Shown in pieces: positions 1 through 6,729 of a stretch of DNA of 64,000 nucleotides. Where the stretch lies: positions 805,071 to 869,070 of the forward strand of contig NZ_FLQT01000003.1 in NCBI RefSeq assembly GCF_900088125.1, in the 5' to 3' direction. Below the pieces are notes generated by a model. That model did not search any database and was not told the origin of the DNA. It saw nothing but the letters and a program-made list of their open reading frames with translations. The stretch is from Peptoniphilus pacaensis (GTDB lineage: Bacteria > Bacillota > Clostridia > Tissierellales > Peptoniphilaceae). Position 1 is the stretch's first letter. Each line of letters opens with the position of its first letter. The translations under genes and the position numbers were made by a program.

Positions 1-815
1 GTGACCATGTCCCCCATGGCGAAGACATTGGGCGCCGCCTTTAAATGGGAATCCACGTAGACGTAATTGGATTCGGTGACGTCAAAGCCTTTGTACTCCA
101 CTTCCACGCCGGTAAATCCCGTAGAGAGGATCAGATAGTCGTAGGCGTAGGCTTCGTCCCCCGCCTGCACTTTCTCCCGATCCACCCCGCGGACCGTGGT
201 GGATTCGTAAAGGTCGATGCCCTTGTCCTTCAAGAGGCGGCGCAGCCTTTCCCTGGAGGCGGTATTCATGTTTTTCGCCACTTCCCCGGAGGTGAGCAAA
301 AGAACTTCCCGGAAATCGTAAGCGGCTTTCAGCGCCAGGGTCAGCTCCACGCCGGAAGCCCCGCCGCCGACGATGACCAGCCGCTTTTCTTTCAGCCCGC
401 TCGCCTTATTCAGCTGCTTTTTAAATGCTACGGTGCGGGCGATGGGCTTGACGTAGCTCGCTTCCCTCCGCTCCAGGAGAAAAGGTTCCTGAGAGCGCAC
501 GCCCAGATTCATGGAAAGGATGTCGTAGGTGATTTCCCCGGAATCGGTGATCACCGCGTTTTTTTCTCTGTCTATGGTGCGAATATCGGTCTCGATGTAA
601 TTGACCCCCGCCGCCTCGGCCAGGGCCCTCACATCGAAGGCCATTTCTTCTTCACAATAGATGCCTTCCACATAGCCTGCCAGCATGCCGGAGTAATACT
701 GCTTGGGGTAATCGGTGATTAATGTAACTTCCACGCCGCAAAGGGGCTTTTTCGCAAATTTCTTTAAGAGGAGGATGTGGCCGTGGCCGCCTCCCGCCAA
801 TACCAGATGTTTCAT
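1..815 (-). CDS. FAD/NAD(P)-dependent oxidoreductase, NDH-2-like, C-terminus cut by window edge
   Basis: A long open frame runs from an ATG at 815 (preceded by GGGAG) to the left edge with no stop, so the C-terminus is missing. The first residues, MKHLVLAGGGHGHI, form a Rossmann dinucleotide-binding glycine motif; YSGMLAGYVEG at about residues 40-51 and a second glycine motif, VIVGGGASGVEL, near residue 140 follow, and FAMGDM near the visible end is the usual FAD-binding GD motif. This fits pyridine nucleotide-disulfide oxidoreductases of COG1252. The GGGHGH...YSGMLAGYV pattern recalls the subgroup that is fused or linked to SelD in other bacteria; no selD is in the window. The electron acceptor is unknown. 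Other long frames on the opposite strand here are shadows. Confidence 0.8.
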   Translation of the reverse strand, partial: MKHLVLAGGGHGHILLLKKFAKKPLCGVEVTLITDYPKQYYSGMLAGYVEGIYCEEEMAFDVRALAEAAGVNYIETDIRTIDREKNAVITDSGEITYDILSMNLGVRSQEPFLLERREASYVKPIARTVAFKKQLNKASGLKEKRLVIVGGGASGVELTLALKAAYDFREVLLLTSGEVAKNMNTASRERLRRLLKDKGIDLYESTTVRGVDREKVQAGDEAYAYDYLILSTGFTGVEVEYKGFDVTESNYVYVDSHLKAAPNVFAMGDMV

Positions 816-859
816 TCCCGCTCCCTTCTTTCATAGAAAAATCGCCGAATGCTTCTGTC

Positions 860-2020
860 TTATTTCGTCTTTCCCTTTCGAATCACCAGGGCGAGGACGA
901 CGCTCGCGGCGGTAATGGCCATGTTTAACAGCACCACCCGCTCGGGCCCCTCTGTGCCCGATGCGGCGGTAATGGCTCCCGCCGCGGCGAGGACCACGTA
1001 ATTGGCCAGAGACGATGCCATCATGACCACGGAGGTGATCTTCCCCTTGTGCTCTTCGTAGAGGCCGTTGGCTTCCGCCACCACCAGCTGCAGAACGCCG
1101 CCGGCACCGCCGTAGCCGATGAAGAAGCCGCCGATTAAAGGCGAGACCGGGCTCTTCACGAAGTAGGTATAGGCCAGGGCACAGAGGCACAGGGCCGGAT
1201 AGAGGACGAGGACGTCTTCCGTGTCGATTTTCTTCAGCACGACGAAAGCCGTAGCCAGGACGGCGACGATGGTCCCCGCCGCGTAAACCGACTGTATCAT
1301 GGAAGGATCTTTCATGCCGTAGAGGCTGCCCAGCTCCTGATTGCAGTTGAGCCACAGGGTAAAGGTGGCGGTGGCGGTAAAGCCCATGAGCACCACGGGC
1401 ACGATGCCCCGCCGTAGGCCCATGGGGCGCTCGTCCTTCGCCGCCCTTTCCCCTTCATCAGGAAAGGCCGCCGTGAAGATCAAGAGGCCGTCCACGGCGA
1501 TAAGCGCGCCGAAGAGGATAAAGACGGCGGTGTAGCTTAAAGATTTTGCGGCAAAGAAGCCGATGACAAAGGGCAGCACAAATTGACCCAAAGACATGGC
1601 GAATTTCGTAAACATATTGGCCCGCGGGCCCCTTTCCTTAAAGAGCTCCATGACCGTAGGGGTGACGCAGGTATCCAAAAAGGAATTGGCCATGCCACCG
1701 ATGATCGCCGCGGCATAGGCGGCCTTTGCCGAAGGCGCATAGGCGATTCCGAAAAAGTACAGGGCGTAGAGAAAGACGCCCCAAAGGCCCGAGGTCTTTC
1801 GCCCCCGCCGGTCCGACACATAGCCGGAAATGGGCAGGGCCACCAAACGGCCCAGGCCCAAAGCGGCGATGACCTGGATCACCGCGGAAATATCCGCCGC
1901 ACCCCAAGCGGTCTGTAGGGCGGATTTGTATTGCGAGAGAATGGATACGCCGATGCCGTGAATAAAATAGGTGAAGTACAGGGGCAGGGCGGTGCGATAA
2001 ATTGACGGTTTGTTTTTCAT
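860..2020 (-). CDS. MFS transporter
   Basis: About 386 residues with roughly twelve hydrophobic segments. The loop after the second segment reads GYVSDRRGRKTSG, the classic major facilitator motif between helices 2 and 3. The substrate cannot be read from the sequence. I prefer the ATG at 2020 because GAGGTGA lies just upstream; a GTG at 2026 is in frame but would overlap that ribosome site. The gene is monocistronic, with its own promoter and a structured leader that ends in an intrinsic terminator directly before the ribosome site, so expression is probably controlled by attenuation. The preceding minus-strand operon (2254-3947) is separated from it by that promoter. Confidence 0.88.
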   Translation of the reverse strand: MKNKPSIYRTALPLYFTYFIHGIGVSILSQYKSALQTAWGAADISAVIQVIAALGLGRLVALPISGYVSDRRGRKTSGLWGVFLYALYFFGIAYAPSAKAAYAAAIIGGMANSFLDTCVTPTVMELFKERGPRANMFTKFAMSLGQFVLPFVIGFFAAKSLSYTAVFILFGALIAVDGLLIFTAAFPDEGERAAKDERPMGLRRGIVPVVLMGFTATATFTLWLNCNQELGSLYGMKDPSMIQSVYAAGTIVAVLATAFVVLKKIDTEDVLVLYPALCLCALAYTYFVKSPVSPLIGGFFIGYGGAGGVLQLVVAEANGLYEEHKGKITSVVMMASSLANYVVLAAAGAITAASGTEGPERVVLLNMAITAASVVLALVIRKGKTK

Positions 2021-2040
2021 AATCACCTCGAATTTTCCAC

Positions 2041-2189
2041 AAAAAAAGTGACCCGCGGGTCACTTTTCCCGGCTTGACGCCGACTCGATGGTATGCCATT
2101 CCGATTTTTGGTAAGCAACAGTAAGTAAGAAACAACTCTAAGTATTTAAACTTATAGCTAGGAGTAAGTCGGCATATTCGTCCATCGAT
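2041..2189 (-). promoter_or_regulatory. Structured 5' leader with intrinsic terminator before the MFS gene (attenuator or riboswitch candidate)
   Basis: From the predicted start near 2189 the RNA opens with TCGATGG (2188-2182), which pairs exactly with CCATCGA (2091-2085). Just inside, ATGCC (2175-2171) pairs with GGCAT (2097-2093). The enclosed part has another hairpin, TAAGT...ACTTA. After the closed domain comes a small CGGC/GCCG hairpin, and then a perfect 24-bp palindrome (2067-2044) followed by seven U residues, about 20 nt before the start codon. CGGG at 2071-2068 could pair with CCCG at 2059-2056 in a competing fold. I matched it to no known riboswitch consensus (no T-box GGTGG motif, no S-box, purine, TPP, FMN or lysine core). 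Ligand unknown. Confidence 0.6.
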
Positions 2190-2195
2190 AAAGGT

Positions 2196-2224
2196 ATTAT
2201 CACATGAATCCGCTATGCCGTCAA
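2196..2224 (-). promoter_or_regulatory. Sigma-A promoter of the MFS transporter
   Basis: TTGACG at 2224-2219, a 17-nt spacer, and GATAAT at 2201-2196 preceded by TGT, an extended -10. It places the start near 2189, at the first base pairs of the leader stem. Confidence 0.75.
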
Positions 2225-2253
2225 GGGTTCTTTATCTATTCTTACCGAATTTC

Positions 2254-2670
2254 TTATATGCCCATCATGTCCCTGAGGGCGTCGTAAATGCCTTGGGTCA
2301 TGGCCCGAAATTCCACCGGGGTTTGTTTTTCGTTGACGGAGATCATTTCTCCGTTCAGGAAATTCATGGTGACGGAGAGCATGCCTTCTTCAATTTCCAC
2401 GTAAAAGCCAAGCCGCTTGTCTTCGATGACGGCTTCAAAGCCGTAGCTGTCCCCGTCTAAAATACGAATGCACTCGTCGTAAATGGCGGTGAGCTCTTCG
2501 AATTTAAAGAAGCTGTCTTCCGCTTCAAAGGGCGCGCCCTCGTGCATCCCTTCGATTTTCGTAATCAAGTAGTCGGTGCTGAAACCCGTGCCCACGCCCC
2601 AGCCCGGCGGGTACTCGAATTCCAAAATTTCCACATTGATTTCCGTATTTCCCTGTTTTAAATGAAGCAT
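2254..2670 (-). CDS. Uncharacterised 138-residue protein
   Basis: A soluble, acidic protein with no signal peptide or membrane segment; I do not recognise a family. It starts three bases after the stop of the nitroreductase gene and is the last gene of a three-gene run (3947 to 2254). The composition, many aromatic and acidic residues (EYPPGWGVGTGF, RLGFYVEIEEG), suggests a compact beta-rich fold, but that is only an impression. Gene order suggests co-expression with the nitroreductase; function unknown. Confidence 0.75.
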   Translation of the reverse strand: MLHLKQGNTEINVEILEFEYPPGWGVGTGFSTDYLITKIEGMHEGAPFEAEDSFFKFEELTAIYDECIRILDGDSYGFEAVIEDKRLGFYVEIEEGMLSVTMNFLNGEMISVNEKQTPVEFRAMTQGIYDALRDMMGI

Positions 2671-2673
2671 GGC

Positions 2674-3435
2674 CTATCTCCCGTTCACTAAATGAAAGCC
2701 CTGCTCTTCGGCGATTTCGGCGAGAGCGGCGCGATTTTTTGAGGCGCCCTGTAAGCGAGCCACCACTTGCTTCGAAAAGGAATCCACCCGCCGGTTCGCA
2801 TCCCTTAAATCATAATAGGTCTGCATTTCTTCGTCGTAATCGGCGATGGCCTCCATGTAATTGTCTTGAACCACGTAGCTGTCGGTAAAGCACTTCAGCT
2901 CCATGGGCATGCGAGGCTTGAGCTGCGGCACCTGATCGGGACGGCCGAAGCCCAGTCCGAAGACGGGGAAGGTGAGCTTGGGCAGATCCAAGAGCTCGAT
3001 GACGGCGCGGGCGTCGTTTAAAAGGCTTCCCAGATACACGGCGCCCAGGCCCGCCGCCTCGATGGCGTTGGTGACGTTTTGCCCCGCCAGAACCGCGTCG
3101 GTAAAGCCTTGGAAGAAGCGGTCGCTGTCCGCCTCGGCAGCCAGTTCGAAGCCTTGTTCCCGGGCGATGCGGCTGTTGCGGTAGACGTCCACGATAAAGA
3201 CCCACAGCTCCGGCGCCCGGGCGATGTAATCCTGACCGCCGATTTCCGCCAGAGCTTTTCTCTTTTTCTCATCGACGATGCGGATGATGGAAAAGGACTG
3301 CATCCCCGTGGATGTGGCCGTGTGATTGGCCACTTCTTTCAGCGTCTCCACCAGTTCCGGATCCACGGGCTCCTGTTTAAACTCCCGAATGGTCACGTGG
3401 TTTAATTGCTTTTCGAACAGCTTTTTATCCGCCAT
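2674..3435 (-). CDS. NADPH-dependent FMN nitroreductase family oxidoreductase
   Basis: About 253 residues. The N-terminal HVTIREFKQEPVD and the segment TSTGMQSFSIIRIVD match the flavin-binding N-terminus of NfsA/Frp-type nitroreductases, and GLGFGRPDQVPQLKPRMP matches the conserved GxPxxxxxxKPRLP region of that subgroup. Members reduce flavins, quinones or nitro compounds with NAD(P)H. The start is the ATG at 3435, behind AAAGGAGGAAG; a longer frame upstream overlaps the previous gene and lacks a site. This ATG overlaps the stop of the upstream gene by one base (TAATG), so the two are translationally coupled. Confidence 0.9.
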   Translation of the reverse strand: MADKKLFEKQLNHVTIREFKQEPVDPELVETLKEVANHTATSTGMQSFSIIRIVDEKKRKALAEIGGQDYIARAPELWVFIVDVYRNSRIAREQGFELAAEADSDRFFQGFTDAVLAGQNVTNAIEAAGLGAVYLGSLLNDARAVIELLDLPKLTFPVFGLGFGRPDQVPQLKPRMPMELKCFTDSYVVQDNYMEAIADYDEEMQTYYDLRDANRRVDSFSKQVVARLQGASKNRAALAEIAEEQGFHLVNGR

Positions 3436-3947
3436 TACTTCCTCCTTTGTTTTTCCTTCAGCCGGCGAATCCACATTTCGCCGATTTCCGCCGTGGATTC
3501 CATGGTCTTAATCTGCATGCGCAGAAGGCCCTTTAGGGATTCCGCCAGATAGGCGTCCTCTTCGTCGGATGTGGTTTTAAACAGCCCTCCCCGATCCTTG
3601 CCGTAAAGTTCGATGACCATTTCCCCGGGGCCGCCGCCCTCTCCGTGTTCCACTTCCACGGCAAAGGGCGACTCGGCCATGGGCATCAGGGCCGAGCTCT
3701 GACGCATAGCGGGTAGATTGATCTGTGAGGGATCGAAAAATTCCTCGTCGCCGAAGATCCGCTCGCTTAAATAGACGCCTTCGTCGGTGATTCCGTCGAC
3801 GGAATAGAGGCGCTCTTTCTCTCCCACGAGCCACAATCCGTCTCCCGCTTTCAGGCGAGAGCGATAGGCCTCTTCCACGGCTAAAAAGCCATCCTCGTCG
3901 GGGAGCTGATCCGTATACAAGTAATAGGCGCGATTTCCCTGTGCCAT
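3435..3947 (-). CDS. Uncharacterised 170-residue protein
   Basis: No family recognised. The start at 3947 (MAQGN...) follows GGGAGAAG; an in-frame ATG four codons earlier has no site. The protein has a mixed alpha/beta character with an acidic, glycine-rich middle and a basic, helical C-terminus ending KEKQRRK. It is the first gene of a run with a nitroreductase and a 138-residue protein. An intrinsic terminator ends only about 18 bp upstream, leaving no room for a normal promoter between, so expression must come by read-through or from inside the 60-codon gene. Confidence 0.75.
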   Translation of the reverse strand: MAQGNRAYYLYTDQLPDEDGFLAVEEAYRSRLKAGDGLWLVGEKERLYSVDGITDEGVYLSERIFGDEEFFDPSQINLPAMRQSSALMPMAESPFAVEVEHGEGGGPGEMVIELYGKDRGGLFKTTSDEEDAYLAESLKGLLRMQIKTMESTAEIGEMWIRRLKEKQRRK

Positions 3948-3964
3948 AGCTTCTCCCATCTCTT

Positions 3965-3999
3965 TAAAAAGAAAAGGTACCGACTGTGCCGGTACCTTT
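3965..3999 (-). terminator. Intrinsic terminator after the 60-codon gene
   Basis: AAAGGTACCG pairs with CGGTACCTTT around a short loop, followed by TTCTTTTT on the minus strand. It lies directly before the ribosome site of the next gene at 3947, so it may act as an attenuator. Confidence 0.75.
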
Positions 4000-4011
4000 C
4001 GCCTTCAACGC

Positions 4012-4194
4012 TTATTTTGCGTTTTCGTTCATCCATTTCATGGATTCTTTAACGGCTTCGTCTGTAGGGATTTCGACGCCGGTTTCCGGATCCTTGCCGG
4101 CTACTTTGCCGTAAATGTCGGATGCGGGAGCGTGTTCATCGTTTTGGTTTTCTTGTTCTCTTCTTGCTTTTGCTTCTTGTTCTTTTTTAGACAT
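4012..4194 (-). CDS. Small charged protein of 60 residues
   Basis: A strong site, AGGAGGAAATA, precedes the ATG at 4194. The product begins with a lysine/glutamate-rich stretch (KKEQEAKARREQENQ) and ends with a predicted short helix, ESMKWMNENAK. It is likely soluble and partly disordered; no family assigned. It follows rlmH by nine bases and is probably the last gene of the tpx-rlmH transcript, which ends at the terminator at 3965-3999. Confidence 0.75.
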   Translation of the reverse strand: MSKKEQEAKARREQENQNDEHAPASDIYGKVAGKDPETGVEIPTDEAVKESMKWMNENAK

Positions 4195-4203
4195 TATTTC
4201 CTC

Positions 4204-4683
4204 CTATTTGTGGTACACATGGCCGGCGTGAATTCGCGCAGCCCGATATATCTGTTCCATTAAGACGACGCGCATGAGGGTGTGGGGCAGGGTCATTTCG
4301 GAAAAAGACAGGAGCCAATCGGCCCGCGCCTTCACGGCGGGCGACAGTCCCATGCTGCTTCCGATGACAAAGACCACATCCCCGTCGGTCGTTTCAATGA
4401 AATCATACAATTTTTTTGAAAAAGCCGGTGAATCCACCTGCTTTCCCTCTATCGCCAGGACGATGACTTTGTCCCGGGGCTTTATCTTTGCGAGTAGGCG
4501 CTCGCCCTCCCGTTGCAGAACCCCTTCCGCCTCTTTGGCCGACAAGCTTTCCGGAGCGCGCTCGTCCTTCAGCTCCACGATTTTCGCAGGCGTGTAAGGT
4601 CGAAGACGCTTCACATACTCGGAAACCAAGGACTCCAAGGCGCGGTCCTTTAACTTTCCCAGGGCCAGTACCTGAATACTCAT
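4204..4683 (-). CDS. rlmH: 23S rRNA (pseudouridine-1915 N3)-methyltransferase RlmH
   Basis: 159 residues, the usual RlmH length, a SPOUT-class enzyme that methylates pseudouridine 1915 in helix 69 of 23S rRNA. The trefoil-knot features are visible: VFVIGSSMGLS (SAM loop), LLSFSEMTLPHTLMRVVLMEQIYRA, and the conserved C-terminal HxGHVYHK. The start codon sits two bases after the stop of tpx (TAAGGATG), so translation is probably coupled. In many Firmicutes rlmH lies near the origin, which agrees with this window. Confidence 0.97.
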   Translation of the reverse strand: MSIQVLALGKLKDRALESLVSEYVKRLRPYTPAKIVELKDERAPESLSAKEAEGVLQREGERLLAKIKPRDKVIVLAIEGKQVDSPAFSKKLYDFIETTDGDVVFVIGSSMGLSPAVKARADWLLSFSEMTLPHTLMRVVLMEQIYRAARIHAGHVYHK

Positions 4684-4685
4684 CC

Positions 4686-5195
4686 TTAGATCAGTGCCTT
4701 AACCGCTTCCAAAGCCTTGTCGTAATCGGGATGATTGGTGACTTCTTGTACGTATTCAACGTATTTCACCTTGTCATCTTCGCCGACGACGACGATGCCG
4801 CGGGTCAAGAGGCGCAGGCCTTCGATTAAGAAGCCGTATTTCATACCGAAATCGCAGATTTGGTAGTCGCTGACCAATTTGGCGCGATCGATGCCTTCGG
4901 CGGCGCCGAAGCGTTCTTGTGCGAAGGGCAGGTCGTTGGAAATGGTGATGACGTGAACGTTATCGCCTAAATCCGTGGCCATTTGGTTAAAATTGCCGGT
5001 TTGAATGGCGCAGACGCCGGTGTCGACGGAAGGAACGACGGAATAAATACGTACGGTGCCGTTCAATTCCTTGGATTCGAAGGGGCTTAAATCGTTGTTA
5101 ACCGCAACGAAATCCGGGGCTTTGTCGCCGACTTTAATTTCTTCACCTAAAATGTTGATGGCGTCTCCGCCGAATGTAATATTTTCTCTGGACAT
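4686..5195 (-). CDS. tpx: Thiol peroxidase Tpx, atypical 2-Cys peroxiredoxin
   Basis: 169 residues with the peroxiredoxin core; reduces hydroperoxides with electrons from thioredoxin. The peroxidatic cysteine is Cys62 in PSVDTGVCAIQT. In the E. coli enzyme the resolving cysteine is in the segment DLPFAQxRFC; here that segment reads DLPFAQERFG, so it is absent. The only other cysteine is Cys114 (YQICDF), so either this residue or an outside thiol must resolve the sulfenic acid. The start at 5195 follows TAGGAGGTAC. First gene of the tpx-rlmH-small protein transcript. Confidence 0.95.
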   Translation of the reverse strand: MSRENITFGGDAINILGEEIKVGDKAPDFVAVNNDLSPFESKELNGTVRIYSVVPSVDTGVCAIQTGNFNQMATDLGDNVHVITISNDLPFAQERFGAAEGIDRAKLVSDYQICDFGMKYGFLIEGLRLLTRGIVVVGEDDKVKYVEYVQEVTNHPDYDKALEAVKALI

Positions 5196-5223
5196 AATGT
5201 ACCTCCTAAACTCATTGGCTCAT

Positions 5224-5252
5224 ACAATACATGTATATCCTAATTTGGACAA
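5224..5252 (-). promoter_or_regulatory. Candidate tpx promoter
   Basis: TTGTCC (5252-5247), 17-nt spacer, TATTGT (5229-5224), about 30 bp before the tpx start. Matches to consensus are moderate. Confidence 0.45.
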
Positions 5253-5341
5253 AACAAACACAGAATCGCCAAGCTTTTTTATTTTTTCGTCGCGCCAAAG
5301 CCCCGCCGATGCGTTATGATAGATATAGAACAGGAGGCATT

Positions 5342-6511
5342 ATGACTTTCAATTCTTCCGCCCTGGTTTTAGACGGGCGTTCCCATACATCATTAGCCAT
5401 TATTCGCAATTTAGGTCGCCACGGCATTTCGGTGCGCACCGTGGACACCTCTCCCTCGGACTACGGCATCAGCCGCTACACAAATGACGCCGTCCTTCTG
5501 GAGAAGGAATCGGACGAGGCCCTTTTAGAGAGCCTCATCGCCATTTCCCGAGAGGGCGAGCCGCCGGTGCTCTTTCCCGCATCCCCCGCCTACGCCGCCT
5601 TTGTGGCGCAGCACTTTTCTCTCTTGAAAAACTATTTCCGCTTTCCCGCCGAGAGCCCGGAGGGGATTTTTTGGCGCGGATCAACGGATATGTTTGACGA
5701 TTTCATGCCGACCACCGTGGATTTAGACGGGGAGACGCTTCAGGCCACAGAGCTTAAAATCGCCACCACCATCGGCTTTCCCTGCCTGATCCGGCGGCGG
5801 GTGAAAGACGTGGGGGATCTATCCGTCCCCGCGGAATTTATTTCGAGCCCCGGCGCCCTGTCTCGGGTCCTCGAAAAAATTTTCGATCCCGGAAACTATT
5901 TCGCCGAACGCTTCATTCCCGGCGAGGCATCGGACAATTCCTCCGCCGTGCTCTACTACGGCGCGGGCGGCGAGCTGGCGGGCTTCGTTACCGCCGAGGT
6001 GCTGCGCCAGTGCCCGGAAAATGTGGGGGAAGCCACCTACATGAAGCAGAAGTGGATCCCCGAACTCATCGGTCTGGTCCATCCCCGGCTGAAAGAGGCG
6101 GGCTTTCGCGGCCTAATCCGAGTGCGCTTTAAGCGGGACGAGTTCAGCCGCAAGGTCTATATAACCGGCGCCGACACCGCCTTTCCCCCGGAGACGGAGC
6201 TCTACAGCCACCTGGGCTTCGAGCTGCCCTATCTCTATTATCTCGACGCCACGGGAGAAGAGCTGCCCCATATTTTCTTTCAGTCGGATACGAACTGCCA
6301 CTTTAAAGATGGCTTCAACGATCTGCGCGCCATCAGCAACTATTTGAAAACCGGCCACATGGGCCTGATGAAAATCATCAGCGACTACAAATTCAGAAAA
6401 GTTCCCGCCACATGGGCTTGGGACGACATGGGCCCGGGACTGAATAAATTAGGCGCGGAAAGCCTCAGTAAAGCCAAGGGCATGAGGGATATGTTGCCCC
6501 TAAAAAAATAA
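5342..6511 (+). CDS. ATP-grasp protein, COG3919-like; possible amino-acid ligase
   Basis: 389 residues from the ATG behind AGGAGGCATT. The N-terminus (ALVLDGRSHTSLAIIRNLGRHGISV) is the nucleotide-like pre-ATP-grasp fold found in the COG3919 group. The middle holds ATP-grasp elements: FPCLIRRR, a candidate lysine/arginine strand, and NYFAERFIPGE (phosphate and adenine side), with RGLIRVRFKRDE toward the metal site. Family members include the D-aspartate ligase that builds the peptidoglycan cross-bridge in enterococci, and cocci related to this organism have D-amino-acid bridges, so such a role is possible but only inferred. Divergent from tpx; ends at a bidirectional terminator. Confidence 0.75.
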   Translation: MTFNSSALVLDGRSHTSLAIIRNLGRHGISVRTVDTSPSDYGISRYTNDAVLLEKESDEALLESLIAISREGEPPVLFPASPAYAAFVAQHFSLLKNYFRFPAESPEGIFWRGSTDMFDDFMPTTVDLDGETLQATELKIATTIGFPCLIRRRVKDVGDLSVPAEFISSPGALSRVLEKIFDPGNYFAERFIPGEASDNSSAVLYYGAGGELAGFVTAEVLRQCPENVGEATYMKQKWIPELIGLVHPRLKEAGFRGLIRVRFKRDEFSRKVYITGADTAFPPETELYSHLGFELPYLYYLDATGEELPHIFFQSDTNCHFKDGFNDLRAISNYLKTGHMGLMKIISDYKFRKVPATWAWDDMGPGLNKLGAESLSKAKGMRDMLPLKK

Positions 6512-6522
6512 ATAAGGACATG

Positions 6523-6564
6523 AAAAAACGACCCCTTGCCATTTCAGCAAAGGGTCGTTTTTAT
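6523..6564. terminator. Bidirectional intrinsic terminator between the ATP-grasp gene and tRNA-Ser
   Basis: AAAACGACCC...GGGTCGTTTT with A residues on one side and T residues on the other, suited to ending both the plus-strand gene and the minus-strand tRNA transcript. Confidence 0.8.
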
Positions 6565-6565
6565 T

Positions 6566-6654
6566 TGGCGGAGCGGGTGGGATTCGAACCCACGTGCCCG
6601 TGAAGGCAAACTGATTTCGAGTCAGCCCCGTTATGACCACTTCGATACCGCTCC
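6566..6654 (-). tRNA. tRNA-Ser (anticodon CGA)
   Basis: 89 nt with an encoded CCA. Acceptor arms GGAGCGG and CCGCTCC pair; the anticodon arm is CTGA-CTCGAAA-TCAG, giving anticodon CGA, which reads UCG. The long variable arm between anticodon and T arms is the class II mark of a serine tRNA, and the T loop GGTTCGAATCCC is canonical. Confidence 0.95.
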
Positions 6655-6677
6655 AAGCCTATTGAGTTAACGAATCT

Positions 6678-6683
6678 ATTATA
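6678..6683 (-). promoter_or_regulatory. -10 element of the tRNA-Ser promoter
   Basis: A perfect TATAAT lies about 24 bp before the tRNA 5' end. The -35 region (TTTTAA at 17 nt) is weak. Confidence 0.5.
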
Positions 6684-6729
6684 CAGGATTTTCTCCCGTT
6701 TTAAAAGTCGTTTTTCGCCAGGCTCGATT

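Noticed and set aside
45-722. A long plus-strand reading frame of 225 codons
   Set aside because: Antisense shadow of the FAD oxidoreductase gene, which has clear motifs on the minus strand; no ribosome site. The same applies to most long frames opposite the GC-rich genes.
2027-2189. T-box, purine, S-box, TPP, FMN or lysine riboswitch as identity of the MFS leader
   Set aside because: None of the conserved core sequences of these classes could be found in the leader; only the general layout matches.
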